NCBI RefSeq assembly: GCF_022539505.1 | Contig: NC_061513.1 | Span: 350,095,696-350,159,695, forward strand | DNA length: 64,000 nucleotides | Source of the DNA: Lolium rigidum | Taxonomy: Eukaryota > Streptophyta > Magnoliopsida > Poales > Poaceae | Direction: 5' to 3' | Shown: piece by piece, positions 22,158 to 32,898 of the stretch | Position numbering within the stretch: position 1 is the first letter of the stretch | Layout of the letters: every line of letters starts with the position of its first letter | The notes under the pieces: generated by a model | Seen by the model: the letters and a program-made list of their open reading frames with translations, nothing else | The model's database searches: none | Told to the model about the DNA's origin: nothing | Program-made: the position numbers and the translations under genes

Positions 22158-22824
22158 TAAGAAATTGCGGCTGATGCAGGCAAGCCACGAACCGTCCAGC
22201 AGCTTGTCCATTTACATCCTATCATAACATGGTACACGTGCTCTCTTTCAGGTGCACAAGCAACGCAACATGCAAGGGACATCGAGGGTTTAAATTCCAC
22301 ACAAGGGTAAAAGAGATGTCAATCTAGTCTAGATTGGAGAACAGACGATGTGCATCAAAGGCCTGGTGGATCTCACGCTGGAAGCATTCAATCATCAGCA
22401 ACTCTGTCATATGTCAGATATATCAAACAAAGAGACAGGACACAGTTGCCCTCGTGCAGCCCCCCAAACTAGACATACATTGATGCGCACATTTACTTCA
22501 CACATGTATATCAGATCAGAGTCAGCCGTCAACATACACATTGATACCTACATTGGGGGAATTCGATGCAAATAGTTGGAAAGATTTCACAAGTACCATT
22601 TTGTCAGCCAACACAAAACTATGCTAGCTAGACCATGGCTTTACATTCATCACACGGGCCTTGTCATGGGCTAATGAATTGTATGTTGATGCTTGGATGC
22701 AGAAAGGCCAATGCGGTGGAGAACAGGTGACAGACAAGTCCATGTTTGAACAGCAAAGGAAAAAAAAAATCACCAGATAAACACGATAATATGAGACCGC
22801 GGAGGTATTTGACTATGAACAACA
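22158..22824. other. Sequence downstream of the minus-strand exon series
   Basis: No coding similarity, RNA gene or TIR was recognised. It lies 3' of the stop codon at 22825-22827 on the minus strand and could include that gene's 3' UTR. Confidence 0.35.
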
Positions 22825-22963
22825 TTACATCTTTTTTGGCTTCTCAGGATGAACCTGGTCCTGCACAATTAAACACAAAAGTATAACAATTAATACACAC
22901 GCCATTCAACTATTAAAGATCAACTCCTAGTATGAAAAAACAGGCAAAGGTTTCTCTAGCAGA

Positions 22964-23760
22964 GGGCAACATATCTTATGCATCCTGGGCTTCTGTGTAT
23001 CCATGCATCCGCCTGCGATTAGCCTCTGATCTAAATCACACGCACAGCATGATAACCCTCGTTAATTTGCACTAACACGCCCACCTGCACACTAAGGCAG
23101 GTAAACATAGCAATACACTCCCTGGATGCGTTTCTGTTCCAGAACATGACCGGCGATGAGGGTGAGGCATGCGGATTGATTTAAGATCAGAGCAACACCG
23201 GCGGCGGCTGGCGACTAAGCAACTTTGCTTTCTGCAGTAGCGGACAGCCAAAGACCACATACCGTGCTGGCCGGCGGCGACCGTACACGGTGGCCGTTGG
23301 CGACTAAGCAACAGCAACAACGGAGACAACGTGACACATGCAGCCGGTGGCAACTATCAATTGCTCCATGAGGGCTCGTAGCATGCAACATCACATGATA
23401 TTCCAAAAGCTGATCACACCCAGCACATGCGCATGCGATCGTGTGTTCCAGCCTGTGACCGCTTTACATGGTCTGCGCACTGCACTAATCCGCCGTCGCA
23501 AGACGGACATTGTGTGGTGGCCGCTGGCCGCCTATGGTCATTATTCAGTGTGCGTCATCTTCATGATCTAGTAGGGAAAGATACATTCCATCTATCAGGG
23601 GATAGAATCCGCAATGATTTTAGTGACCCAGGAGTCGAAGCGGGCATGTAAATGCAAATAGTCGCAATATTGCTACAGTGCATATAATTTAGATCGGAGG
23701 GCTAAGGACAGGCAGATGCATGGATACACAGAAGACGGGGATGCATAAGATATGTTGCCC
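22964..23760. mobile_element. Long-TIR DNA transposon, about 800 bp (MULE-like)
   Basis: An inverted repeat of about 75 bp begins GGGCAACATATCTTATGCAT at 22964 and is mirrored at the right end, finishing ATATGTTGCCC at 23760. It is imperfect (for example CATCCTGGGC against CATCCCCGTC). TAGCAGA flanks both ends (22957-22963, 23761-23767); depending on how the G run is assigned, the duplication is 7 to 9 bp. Long TIRs and a duplication near 9 bp suggest a Mutator-like element. There is no transposase. It lies in the last intron of the minus-strand exon series. Confidence 0.7.
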
Positions 23761-24213
23761 TAGCAGAGGATGTTCAGCAATGAAGGGATTGGACTTCTGA
23801 TACATGTCTTCATGTTTGTAATACATAGAGTAATTCCTTTAATTTGGATTAAAGCTAATACTTTAGTATGGAAATACTCAAAAAACTAAGCTATGATACT
23901 AGAAAGTGAAACGTCATATTTTCAGTCAAAGCGCCTACACTAGATGATTGATTATGCAAAAAAAGTTATGGGTGCCATCTAGTAGAGAAACAAATCCATG
24001 CCAAAGAACACCTTTTATACAAATTATATCTACCTTATCACGTACTACCAATTATTTGATAAATAGATAATGATGATTCTACAGAGGAAACAATCACAGT
24101 ATTACTACTCTAAGAAAAAAAACAAAGCTTCCCCTGTTTTGTTCCAAGTATGAGCCAAAATGCAAAAAAAAATCAGTGAAGAGAAAAAACTTCTAAAAAG
24201 AGAGTCAACGAAC
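23761..24213. other. AT-rich intron-like sequence
   Basis: No coding or repeat feature was recognised. It would be intronic in the minus-strand exon series, ending at the donor GTTCG next to the exon block starting at 24214. Confidence 0.35.
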
Positions 24214-27109
24214 CTCTAGCTCGTGCACCTTCATTTGGGCAGGCCCATCTGCGGTCCAAACATCTGCATCACGCACCCCTCTCAGAGCCTCGGCAGCCAG
24301 ATCCTGTCCTTCCAGATTCACTTAGACGCCCACACCCGTCTGGGCACCTGGTCCACCATGCTCTCCGCCATGTCCACCTGAAGCCTGCTGGCTGTGCGCA
24401 ATTTGCTTCCGTACCTGAGCCCGTGAAGGGGAAAGCAGGAGGGGCTGCAGCGTTGGCTGGGCAATGAGCTGGTGGGGGGATGGTTGCCTGGATTCCAGAT
24501 CATTGGTTCTTGACCTTTCCCACGGACGTTTGCATGACCAAAGAAGTCATTCAGATTTACGTTTACGGAATGCTGAGATGGCTGTTGACTAGGACCAGAC
24601 CCCACGATAGATGATACTACGTATTGGTCAAGAATTCCGAAGTAGGAGCGTTTCTAGGAGGGAATACTGCGAAAGGAACACCACTGCTCCCTTGGCCAGC
24701 AAACTGCAGGTGTATATATTGGCCTTGGCGTGCATGTGTCTTCTACAAACAAGGAGATGGATTACTTAGTGATTTCAGAAGACCAAAGAAAGAAAGAAAA
24801 TCACACAATATAACCAGACAATACCAACATTATACGCATATTAATATATTATAGAAGTTCCAAGTAGGAGTTTTGATATGCAAATTTTTGTAAGGAAAAA
24901 CAATGTTTCTGATTTGTTAAGCAAACAAGACAAATATTTCATAGTTCATTCTGAAAAGCACATGTAGCTTTCTGGTTACAGTACCTGCCCTGGTGGAGCT
25001 CGGCAGCTCGCTGTTCAACCAGCTTCTTTTTGGTAGCCTAGAGTTTTCTACACAGAGAAAAATGAAAATTCAGTAGCGGGTAGTGCGAATAGAGGAAACA
25101 AACTCTATATCCTAAGTCACAACAAAAAAAATAAGATTAAATGAAATAAGAAGTCTACCTCAATATTCTGCTGAACATGTTCATTACTAGGCTCAAGCTC
25201 AGAGGCTGCAAGAAGAACGAGCTCAGAGGCTTGGTTATATTTACTATACGATTCCGTACAGTTCCGGATATAATAGCCTTTGTAATGTATATTTATCTAG
25301 GAATTGCATAAGGAACTATTGATTTGATAGAGCACAATACGAAAACGATTACCGCTGAATATAAAAAGCATGGAAAGTTGAAGAGAATACGTCCATTACA
25401 AACAAGAGTTTACACAGTGCTGAATGTGTGTCACCATGAAATAACATGTCACGAGTTTGGATGCAAAACTTAGTCAAGAGGCAATAAAGTAAATGTTTGT
25501 TTGACTTGATTTATAAATTTAGAGCAAGACTTAGAGACCGCATTTTTGTAGATTCTTGAGGATCTATGATCCATATAAAATAATTAAACCTGTTCTGAAG
25601 TTAGGTTGTATACTACTGTACGTTAAAAGTTCAGAGAAGGCTCAACATTTCAACCACCAATTCAAATGAATAATACTTCCTAGAAGAGCTTGTTAAGACA
25701 TGTAGACTGCAAAAAACAACGAGGACTTCCTTATGCTTTTTATAATGCAACACATAGCATAAAATATCACAGTTAAAATCAACTTAGTAGTTTGTAATCT
25801 GCCCACCTTTCAAGTATCCCTTGTATAATACATCACGAAACTTTCACCCACCTTCGCGATTCCTGGGTGCATCTATAGATCCGCCTTTTTGCATTTCACA
25901 AGGTGAATCAGGATAATAATATAATAGAATGGTTAGATGAATAGGACCAACTCTTAGTGCTTGCAGCCAAAGTGTATTGAGCTACTGTCGAACTACAAGG
26001 TATATTACGCAGGTGACATCTATAATGTTGACATCAGCTAATATCTAGGCAGGGAGGTTCACTGGACCAGCAAGGAAAAATGAGACTTCTAGTCTAGGGA
26101 TCTAAAGAGAAAACTACTGCACAACATACAGATCGGTGACCAGGCAACTAGCTTAATTAATCATGCAGCCATCCCATGGTACCGGATGATATCAGTAGGC
26201 CGGAGCGAAAGAAGGGGGTGAGTGAGTGCACAGACAGCTAGCATGGCTCGTGAGAATCTCCCGAGCTCAGATGGCAGCAGGTCCCACGCATTGATTGCCT
26301 CTGCGGAAAAAGGAGAAAAGGTTATTTAGTTCAAGTGGTGAACATGGAGAAGAAATGAACAAACATATTGGCACAGGTACACAGGGCAAAAGCCGGACTG
26401 ATAATTGACAAACTAGTCACTGAATATGGAAGAAATAGATGCCTTCGCATTAGAAGGCATAAAAACTAAGCAGAAAAGGCAGTAATCTGTGTACGGAATA
26501 GAAAACATACTCCATATAAGAAGATGATAATTATACTGAAGCAGAAAAATAATGGAAACCACCCCATTCTCAAGAAACGAGCTGCAGCTTTATAAATGTC
26601 CAATCCTGGGCATGCAAATGCCTCTAGGACACGCTGCTCTGATACAGTAGTTGGTGCCAACTACAATGTGTGCATTGCTTGGTCCAAATTTCAATGGCAT
26701 GTCAGCACCGAGTATTAATCGAGTATCTATGAACGTGCAACCTGAAGTTATTGATCTACAGAAGCCTCATCTACATATATATGGTGAAAAACTGAGACAG
26801 GAACAAAATGCAAGGTCTGACAAAAACCAGTAAGTGCATGAACATACTAATACGATAATTCCTCATTAAGCTTGTGAATATATGAGCAACCCATGATGAG
26901 AAGTCCAACTCCCAGCATTAAAGCAAATTACACCCGAACACCTCACTAATCTAGACAGATAGTTTACTTGCTGCATGAAGAATAATGAACACAAATGAGG
27001 GCAGAAATGTATCTTTTCTAAACAATAATCTCACCTGTGCATTGACAGCACCCCTTCCAGTCCACATATTTCCAAATTTTGGTGTAAACGATGAAAAGCT
27101 GCTGGGATG

Positions 27110-30100
27110 TTAATCCAATGGTCGGGAAAAACTGAGGCTTTCTCCTCTTGAGAGTAGAACATTATCTGCGTCTAAGGCATCACTTCTGTATAGTGGACAT
27201 GTTCCAGTGTGAAGGACTGTCCTCTCCACCTCGAGCCTATGGCAAAATAATCTTGAAAGGCTTACTTGGGATCTAAGAACTCTTCTGTGTCAGACTGTTC
27301 TTCGTCATCATCTTCCAGATGAATTACAGGGATCGTTTGCCCATTTTCCAGACTGTGAAGCGCAGCTTGTCCATCGGCAGCCTGACCTAAATGCAACTGC
27401 CCATCCTTCAACTGACCCGCATCTGCTGCAGATTTATCTGCACAAATATTTTGAATCATCTGTTCACCATTCAGGTCGCAATGATCCAAATTTTGAATCA
27501 TCTGTTCACCATTCAGGTCGCAATGATCCAAATCATGTGCACCTGTAACATGATGTAGAAGCATTTGTTCATTCTTTGTCTGGTGATTAACGTCAGGATG
27601 CTCATCTGTAGCGTGATCTGGTAGAACCTGCTCACCATTTGCATGGTGATTGGCTAGAACTTGCAAAGCAGTGCCCTCATTTAGAAGCATTTGCTCATTC
27701 TCCATTTGGCGATTATGATCCACGTGCTCCTCTGCATCTTGCTCTAGAGGCGTTTCCTCATTGGTTACAAGCATTTGCTCATCTTCCATCTGGTGATTAT
27801 TATCCATGTGCTCCTCCGCATCTTGCTTTAGAGGTTCTTCTTCACTGTTTACAAGATTTTGCTCATCCTCCAACTGGTGATTATTATCCATGTGCTCCTC
27901 CGCATCTTGCTCTAGAGGTTCTTCTTCATTGTTTACAAGATTTTGCTCATCTTCCATCTGGTGATTATTATCCATGTGCTCCTCCGCATCTTGCTTTAGA
28001 GGTTCTTCTTCATTGTTTACAAGATTTTGCTCATCCTCCAACTGGTGATTATTATCCATGTGCTCCTCCGCATCTTGCTTTAGAGGTTCTTCTTCATTGT
28101 TTACAAGATTTTGCTCATCCTCCAACTGGTCATTATTATCCATGTGCTCCTCCACATCTTGCTTTAGAGGTTCTTCTTCATTGTTTACAAGATTTTGCTC
28201 ATCCTCCAACTGTTCATCACCATGTCCATGTTCATTAGCTCCCTGATCTATAAGCATCTGCTCACTGCTCAGGTCGTTCTCATTCGAGCCATATGTACCA
28301 ATATCCTGATTCAGAAGAACCTTACTGTCCTCCTCCAACTGGTGGTTATCATCTGCAAGTTCTTCTTGAGCTTGAGTTTCTGTAGTATCATAGTATGCTT
28401 GTTCGCTCATTTGACCATCTAGATCAGGCACAGAATCAGGAACATGATCTTCAGGAGGATCACCAGGAATCTCAGACATTTCACCTGTCCCGTGAGCTCC
28501 AGTAACATTGAGATCAAAAATCCCAAACCAAGCTGGCAGCTCTTCTTCATCTTTGGTTGGGTCACCAGCACCAGTTTCAAGTTCATTTTGTGGAATCTCC
28601 TCTGGAAGTTCAGGTTCAAGTTCATTTTGTGGAATCTCCTCATGAAGTGTAGTTTCAAGTTCACTTTGTGGAGCCTCCATTTCACCTCTGACTTCAGAGC
28701 AACCACTGTTCTCAGCCACTGGTTCAATCGGGCATACATCCGTACGCGCAATGCCAGCCTCCGTGTCCTCCTTCACAGGGCTCAGCTGGGACTGCATATG
28801 CACCGGTTCCTCAACAGGCTCTGATGGATGAACATCCACAATGGATGGTTGGTGCCTGGCATTTATTTCAACCCCATCATTCAAACCAGCAACAGCAGCC
28901 TCATCGTCCTTGACTCCACGAAAGTCTTGACCATGATTCTCTGATTCCATCTCTTCATCCTCATGGCTGGCACCATCATCTTCCTCTGATTCCACCACCT
29001 CTTCATATTCGTAGCTGGCACCATCGTCTTCACCATGATCATCCGATACCATCCCCTCTTCATCTTCATCGCTGGCACCGTCATCCACCTCCATAACCAC
29101 CACCTCTTCATATTCATGGCTGGCACTATCATCCGCCTTCATGACCACCACCGAGCGAGGTCCCTTCAGGTTACTTGGCGCATGGTCGACATCATCACGG
29201 TCCAGATAACCGTCACCGGTAGCAACAGTTGTAGGCTCCGGCACCTTGCCCTGATCCAAATCACCATTTTGTGGTCGCCAATCTGAATCCCTCCGGCCGC
29301 CACCGTAAGAGTTTCTGGGCCTGGTTCTACTTCTGCTTCTGCTTCGGCTCCGGCTCCGGCTCCTCCGTCTCCGGTCCAGCCTGCGGTCCACAGAGGGCCG
29401 ACGATCTTCGTTGGAGGCCCTGCGGTCGTTCTGCGAGTAGGAGCGCGCCATGGCGGGCCTCCTCTTTTCGTCATACGCATTGCCCCGGCGGCCGCCGCCG
29501 CCGCGGTCAGCAAGCCTATCGCCGCCACCGTCGGCCCTCTTGTCGCGGCCCCAGTCCCCTCCACCACCAGCACCAGCACCACCTCCTGCTGCTCCTCCGT
29601 CGTTATACCTGCGTCTCCCGTCAAAACTCTGGGTCCTTCTGTCCCAGCCGGATCTAGCCCGGGCCAGCCTGTCATCTTCCTCCCTCTTGTCCCGGACCCA
29701 GTCCCCTCCACCGGCGCCGGCGCCGTTCCGGCGAGGCCACCTGGGGTCGTCATCGGGGTGCGGTTCGTCGTCCCGCTTCCTGGCGTATCCGGCGGCGTGG
29801 ACAGCGGGGACCTCCGGGCGAGGGCTTGGGGTGTGGTTGGTGTTCTTGGGGCTGGGGTCTTCCCGGGCGTGGAGAACGTGCTCGGGGAGGACGCCCTGGG
29901 CGACCAGGTAGTGGGCCGCGAGGCGGCCGGCCTCGAGGAGGATGTCAGCCCGCCAGCGGCGGTCGGCGGCGGGGACGAGGAGCGCAGGCGGCGGCGCTGG
30001 CGGCGGTGGCTTGTCGTCCAGCAGCAGGCGCCGCGGCGGCAGCCGTTCGGGGCTGCGCCTCTGCGGCGGCGGCCGTTCTGGAGTGCGCCTCTGCGGCAGG

Positions 30101-30234
30101 GGCGGCGGGTCACGGGCCCGGCGGTGGTGTCTCGGGGAGGGCGCCAGCGGCGGTGGAGATCGGCGGCGGTATCGTCCTCCCGACGGCGACGGCGGCGGGG
30201 GCTCGCGTCCGCGAATGCGTGACCTCGGATGCAT
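27110..30234 (-). CDS. Plant-specific RS/acidic-repeat protein, probably nuclear
   Basis: The continuous ORF runs from ATG 30234 to TAA 27262 and encodes 990 aa. Residues 1-90 are Pro/Arg-rich. Residues 92-121 hold a helical motif (DILLEAGRLAAHYLVAQGVL), recalled from uncharacterised plant proteins. Residues 160-320 are Gly/Arg/Asp-rich with an RS repeat at about 284-306, typical of nuclear speckle proteins. A long acidic region follows with a PAWFGIFDLNV segment, six 28-aa repeats (centre NLVNNEEEPLKQDAEEHMDN), a duplicated 14-aa unit (LDHCDLNGEQMIQN) and an acidic end. Just before the stop, a donor (GTAAGC at 27265) and an acceptor (CTATACAG ending at 27186) define an 80-nt intron. Splicing would replace the last Lys-stop with about 25 residues (DALDADNVLLSRGESLSFSR) ending at 27110. 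Both ends are plausible. A function in RNA processing is inference from composition only. An upstream G/C-rich leader is present. Confidence 0.8.
27700..28215 (-). repeat. 84-bp coding minisatellite (28-aa unit), about six copies
   Basis: Six copies of an 84-bp unit, five of them near-identical, encode the acidic 28-aa repeat of the RS/acidic protein. The copy nearest the C-terminus is more diverged (MEDEQMLVTNEETPLEQDAE). The frame is kept throughout, so copy number changes would alter protein length without breaking it. The opposite strand is also open across this stretch (27639-28238), which follows from the repeat period. Confidence 0.92.
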
Positions 30235-30820
30235 CTCCGGCGGCTTGAATCGTGTCGAAATGCGTTCGGTGAGCGTTTCAATCCCGGGGAGACGGCCCCG
30301 TTTGGACGCGTCCGTGTTTCGTCAGAGCGGCGGCCAGATCTGCGTCTTGTGGTGCCGGCGGCGGCGGCGGGCTTGGTCGCGTTCGTTCGAGGTCTTCCGG
30401 CGGTGGCGGTGGCGGTGGCGGCGCGGCCGGACGGACGCACGGAGGGCGGAGGAGATTTGAGAGAGCGAGGGTTTGCTTTGTGAGTGGAGAGCACAAGGAC
30501 AAGGTGGGTGGGGTATCTAAAAACGAATCTCTCTCGTCTCACCCACAGCCACGGCTTTTAACCGCAGCCCATTTGCCGTTTTACTGCAGCCCCTTAACCG
30601 TTTTACTGCAGCCTCCGTCCGTGGTAATAAACTTGTTTTTTTTTTCAAGGAACTTGTACTAGTGATCATCGATGGAAGTGCCAGGTTTATGTCTGCAACA
30701 ATATACTGTAGTTATAGAAAAAAAACTTCAGCCCAATGACCCGACGTAAATGGATCGATATGTTTATGGTGATCCATTCATGGCTTAAACTTGGGTTGGC
30801 AGCCTCCTCTTCTACGTCAA
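30235..30820. other. 5' flank of the RS/acidic protein gene
   Basis: 30235-30490 is GC-rich and probably the 5' UTR and promoter of the minus-strand gene; minus-strand sequence around 30480-30440 (AAACCCTCGCTCTCTC) looks like a plant leader. CCGTTTTACTGCAGCC occurs twice (about 30577 and 30598). No other feature was recognised. Confidence 0.45.
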
Positions 30821-31394
30821 GGGCCCGTTTGGCATTGGCACACAAGCCACTTCTTCTCCTGCCCATAGAAAAGTCGAATTTCATCGGCGCAAAAACCCTT
30901 GCCTGCCATGGACGTCGACCCCATCGCCCCAACCACCACCCCTTCGTCCCTAACTCACGCCCCATTGCAGGCCCCTACCGCCGAGTAGAAAAAGAAGTTC
31001 ACGGCCACAAAGAAAGAGATGGCGCCAGCGAAGAGGTCCATCGAGACCAAGAAGTGCAGTGACCGGCGCGCCGCTGTAAGGACAAGAAAAAGCCCAGCAA
31101 GCCACCAACATCATAGCAAAGGTCACCGCTAAGATGGTCATGGTCATTCAGGCCAACGCCAAGGTACTGACCTCAAGTTGTCCTCCTAATCAAGCAAGAG
31201 GCGCTCACCGAAGTTCAAGCCGCCTCCTCCACAAGCTTAGTGTCTTCCCATGCCACAAAGTTGCCTCTAGTACGTCGCTCACCTCATATGCCGCCTCCAG
31301 TCGTGCACGCCCAGGTGCCGGCCTCCTGTCTTGATGGGTCAAAATTGTCGTCGTCGGAGGTCCCGTTCTACTAGGGCGGCCTTGCGGCACCTAT
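30821..31394 (+). pseudogene. Myb/NAM-type transposon ORF, 5' part, interrupted by element A
   Basis: GGGCCCGTTTGGC at 30821 resembles a PIF/Harbinger terminus. The ORF starts ATG 30908 (MDVDPIAPTTTPSSLTHAPL) and reaches a premature TAG at 30986-30988. The same frame continues with Lys-rich KKCSDRRAAVRTRK, a pattern seen in Myb/NAM-like ORFs that accompany Harbinger-type transposons in wheat (recalled). More stops and frame changes follow. The sequence is cut at 31394, where element A inserted in CCTAT, and resumes at 37907 (PDLNHIHVG) after the duplicated copy. Confidence 0.55.
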
Positions 31395-32898
31395 TGATGT
31401 CTACGTTCCCCCTCCTTTCCTGTAGACAGTGTTGGGCCTCCAAGAGCAGAGGTTTGTAGAACAGCAGCAAGTTTTCCCTTAAGTGGATCACCCAAGGTTT
31501 ATCGAACTCAGGGAGGAAGAGGTCAAAGATATCCCTCTCATGCAACCCCGCAACCACAAAGCAAGAAGTCTCTTGTGTCCCCAACACACCAAATAGGTGC
31601 ACTAGTTCGGCGAAGAGATAGTGAAATACGGGTGGTATGAATAAATATGAGCAGAGTAACGAGTGCCGGAAAAATAGCTTGCCGGCGTGTAGTTGATGGT
31701 GGTAGTATTGCGACGGTAGTAACGCGATAAGAAACGATAAACAAGCGGCGATAGCGATATTTAGGAACAAGGCCTAGGGATTACACTTTCACTAGTGGAC
31801 ACTCTCAACATTGATCACATAACGAGAATAGATAAATGCATACTCTACACTCTTGTTGGATGATGAACACATTGCGTAGGATTACACGAACCCTCAATGC
31901 CGGAGTTAACAAGCTCCACAATTAATGCTCATGTTTAAGTAACCTTATAGTGTAAGATAGATCAAAGGACTAAACCAAGTACTAACATAGCATGCACACT
32001 CGTCACCTTCATGCATATGTAGGAGGAATAGATCACATCAATATTATCATAGCAATAGTTAACTTCGCAATCTACAAGAGATCATGATCATAGCATAAAC
32101 CAAGTACTAACACGGTGCACACACTCGTCACCTTTACACACGTGCGGGAGGAATAATACTACTTTAATAACATCACTAGAGTAGCACATAGATAAATTGT
32201 GATACAAACTCATATGAATCTCAATCATGTAAAGCAGCTCATGAGATTATTGTATTGAGGTACATGGGAGAGAGATGAACCACATAGCTACGGCGGAGCC
32301 CTCGGCCTCGGGGGTGGATTACTCCCTCCTCATCATGGAGGCAGCGATGGCGGTGAAGATGGCGGTGAAGACGGCGGTGGAGATGGCTCCGGGGCAATTC
32401 CCCGTCCGGCGAGGTGCCGAAACGAGTTCCGTCCCCCGAATTGGAGTTTCGCGATGGCGGCGGCGCCCGCAGAGTCTTTCCGGAGTTTCGTCAATTGGTA
32501 CTCGCGTTTTTAGGTCGAAAGGGGTTTTATAGGCGAAGAGGCGGCGCGAGGGGCGCTCGGGGGCGCCACACCCTAGGCCGGCGCGGCCGGGTCCGGCCGC
32601 GCCGCCATGTGGTGTGGTGGCCCCCGGCCCCTCTCCGACTCTTCTTCGGTGTTCGGAGCCTTCCGGGAAAAATAGGAGGTTTGGCGTTGATTTCGTCCAA
32701 TTCCGAGAATATTGCCCGAACAGACCTTCTACGGAACCAAAAACGAGCAAAAAACAAGAACCGGCCTTTCGGCATCTTGTTAATAGGTTAGTTCCGGAAA
32801 ATGCACGAATATGACATAAAGTGTGCATAAAACATGTAGATAACATCAATAATGTGGCATGGAACATAAGAAATTATCGATACGTTGGAGACGTATCG
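31395..32898 (-). repeat. 3' LTR of element A
   Basis: This LTR of 1,504 bp is the downstream copy relative to the element's minus-strand orientation. It differs from its partner at many CAG/CTG sites (for example 31711-31760 against 36711-36757), giving small indels. Confidence 0.9.

Larger units (their letters stand above)
22825..27109 (-). pseudogene. Unrecognised multi-exon gene, probably broken
   Basis: Several minus-strand blocks have plant-like splice borders and protein-like content. They are 27109-27035 (FTPKFGNMWTGRGAVNAQ, donor GTGAG); 26660 to about 26590 (TVSEQRVLEAFACPGLDIYK); 26300 to about 26240 (EAINAWDLLPSELGRFSRAM, after GCAG); 25205-25159 (SELEPSNEHVQQNIE); 25037-24985 (ATKKKLVEQRAAELHQG); about 24490-24214 (QPLLLSPSRAQVRKQIAHSQ, later ADVWTADGPAQMKVHELE); and 22860-22825 (DQVHPEKPKKM, stop). 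The blocks after 25205 join in phase. A stop (TAA) interrupts the 24490-24214 block after GAQTGVGV, and a frame change may lie near 24490. The SELEPSNEHVQQNIE part resembles a TPR repeat tail. No family is assigned. The last intron contains a 797-bp transposon. Whether 27035-26590 belongs here or to the neighbouring gene is unclear. Confidence 0.35.

Noticed and set aside
27700..28215. CRISPR-like array suggested by regular repeats
   Set aside because: The repeats are contiguous without unique spacers, lie in a coding frame, and the genome is plant nuclear.
27639..28238. Plus-strand ORF of 199 aa with His/Pro-rich repeats opposite the acidic repeat region
   Set aside because: It is the antisense of the 84-bp coding repeat, and its openness follows from the period.
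29166..30542. Minus-strand ORF of 458 aa and several plus-strand ORFs over the N-terminal part of the RS/acidic gene
   Set aside because: Out-of-frame shadows rich in Arg/Ala/Pro; the 990-aa frame has the RS domain and consistent structure.
32319..32867. 182-aa ORF and similar ORFs recurring in every LTR (for example 48595-48939, 54831-55175)
   Set aside because: They recur only because LTRs recur, differ in frame and length between copies and lack domains.
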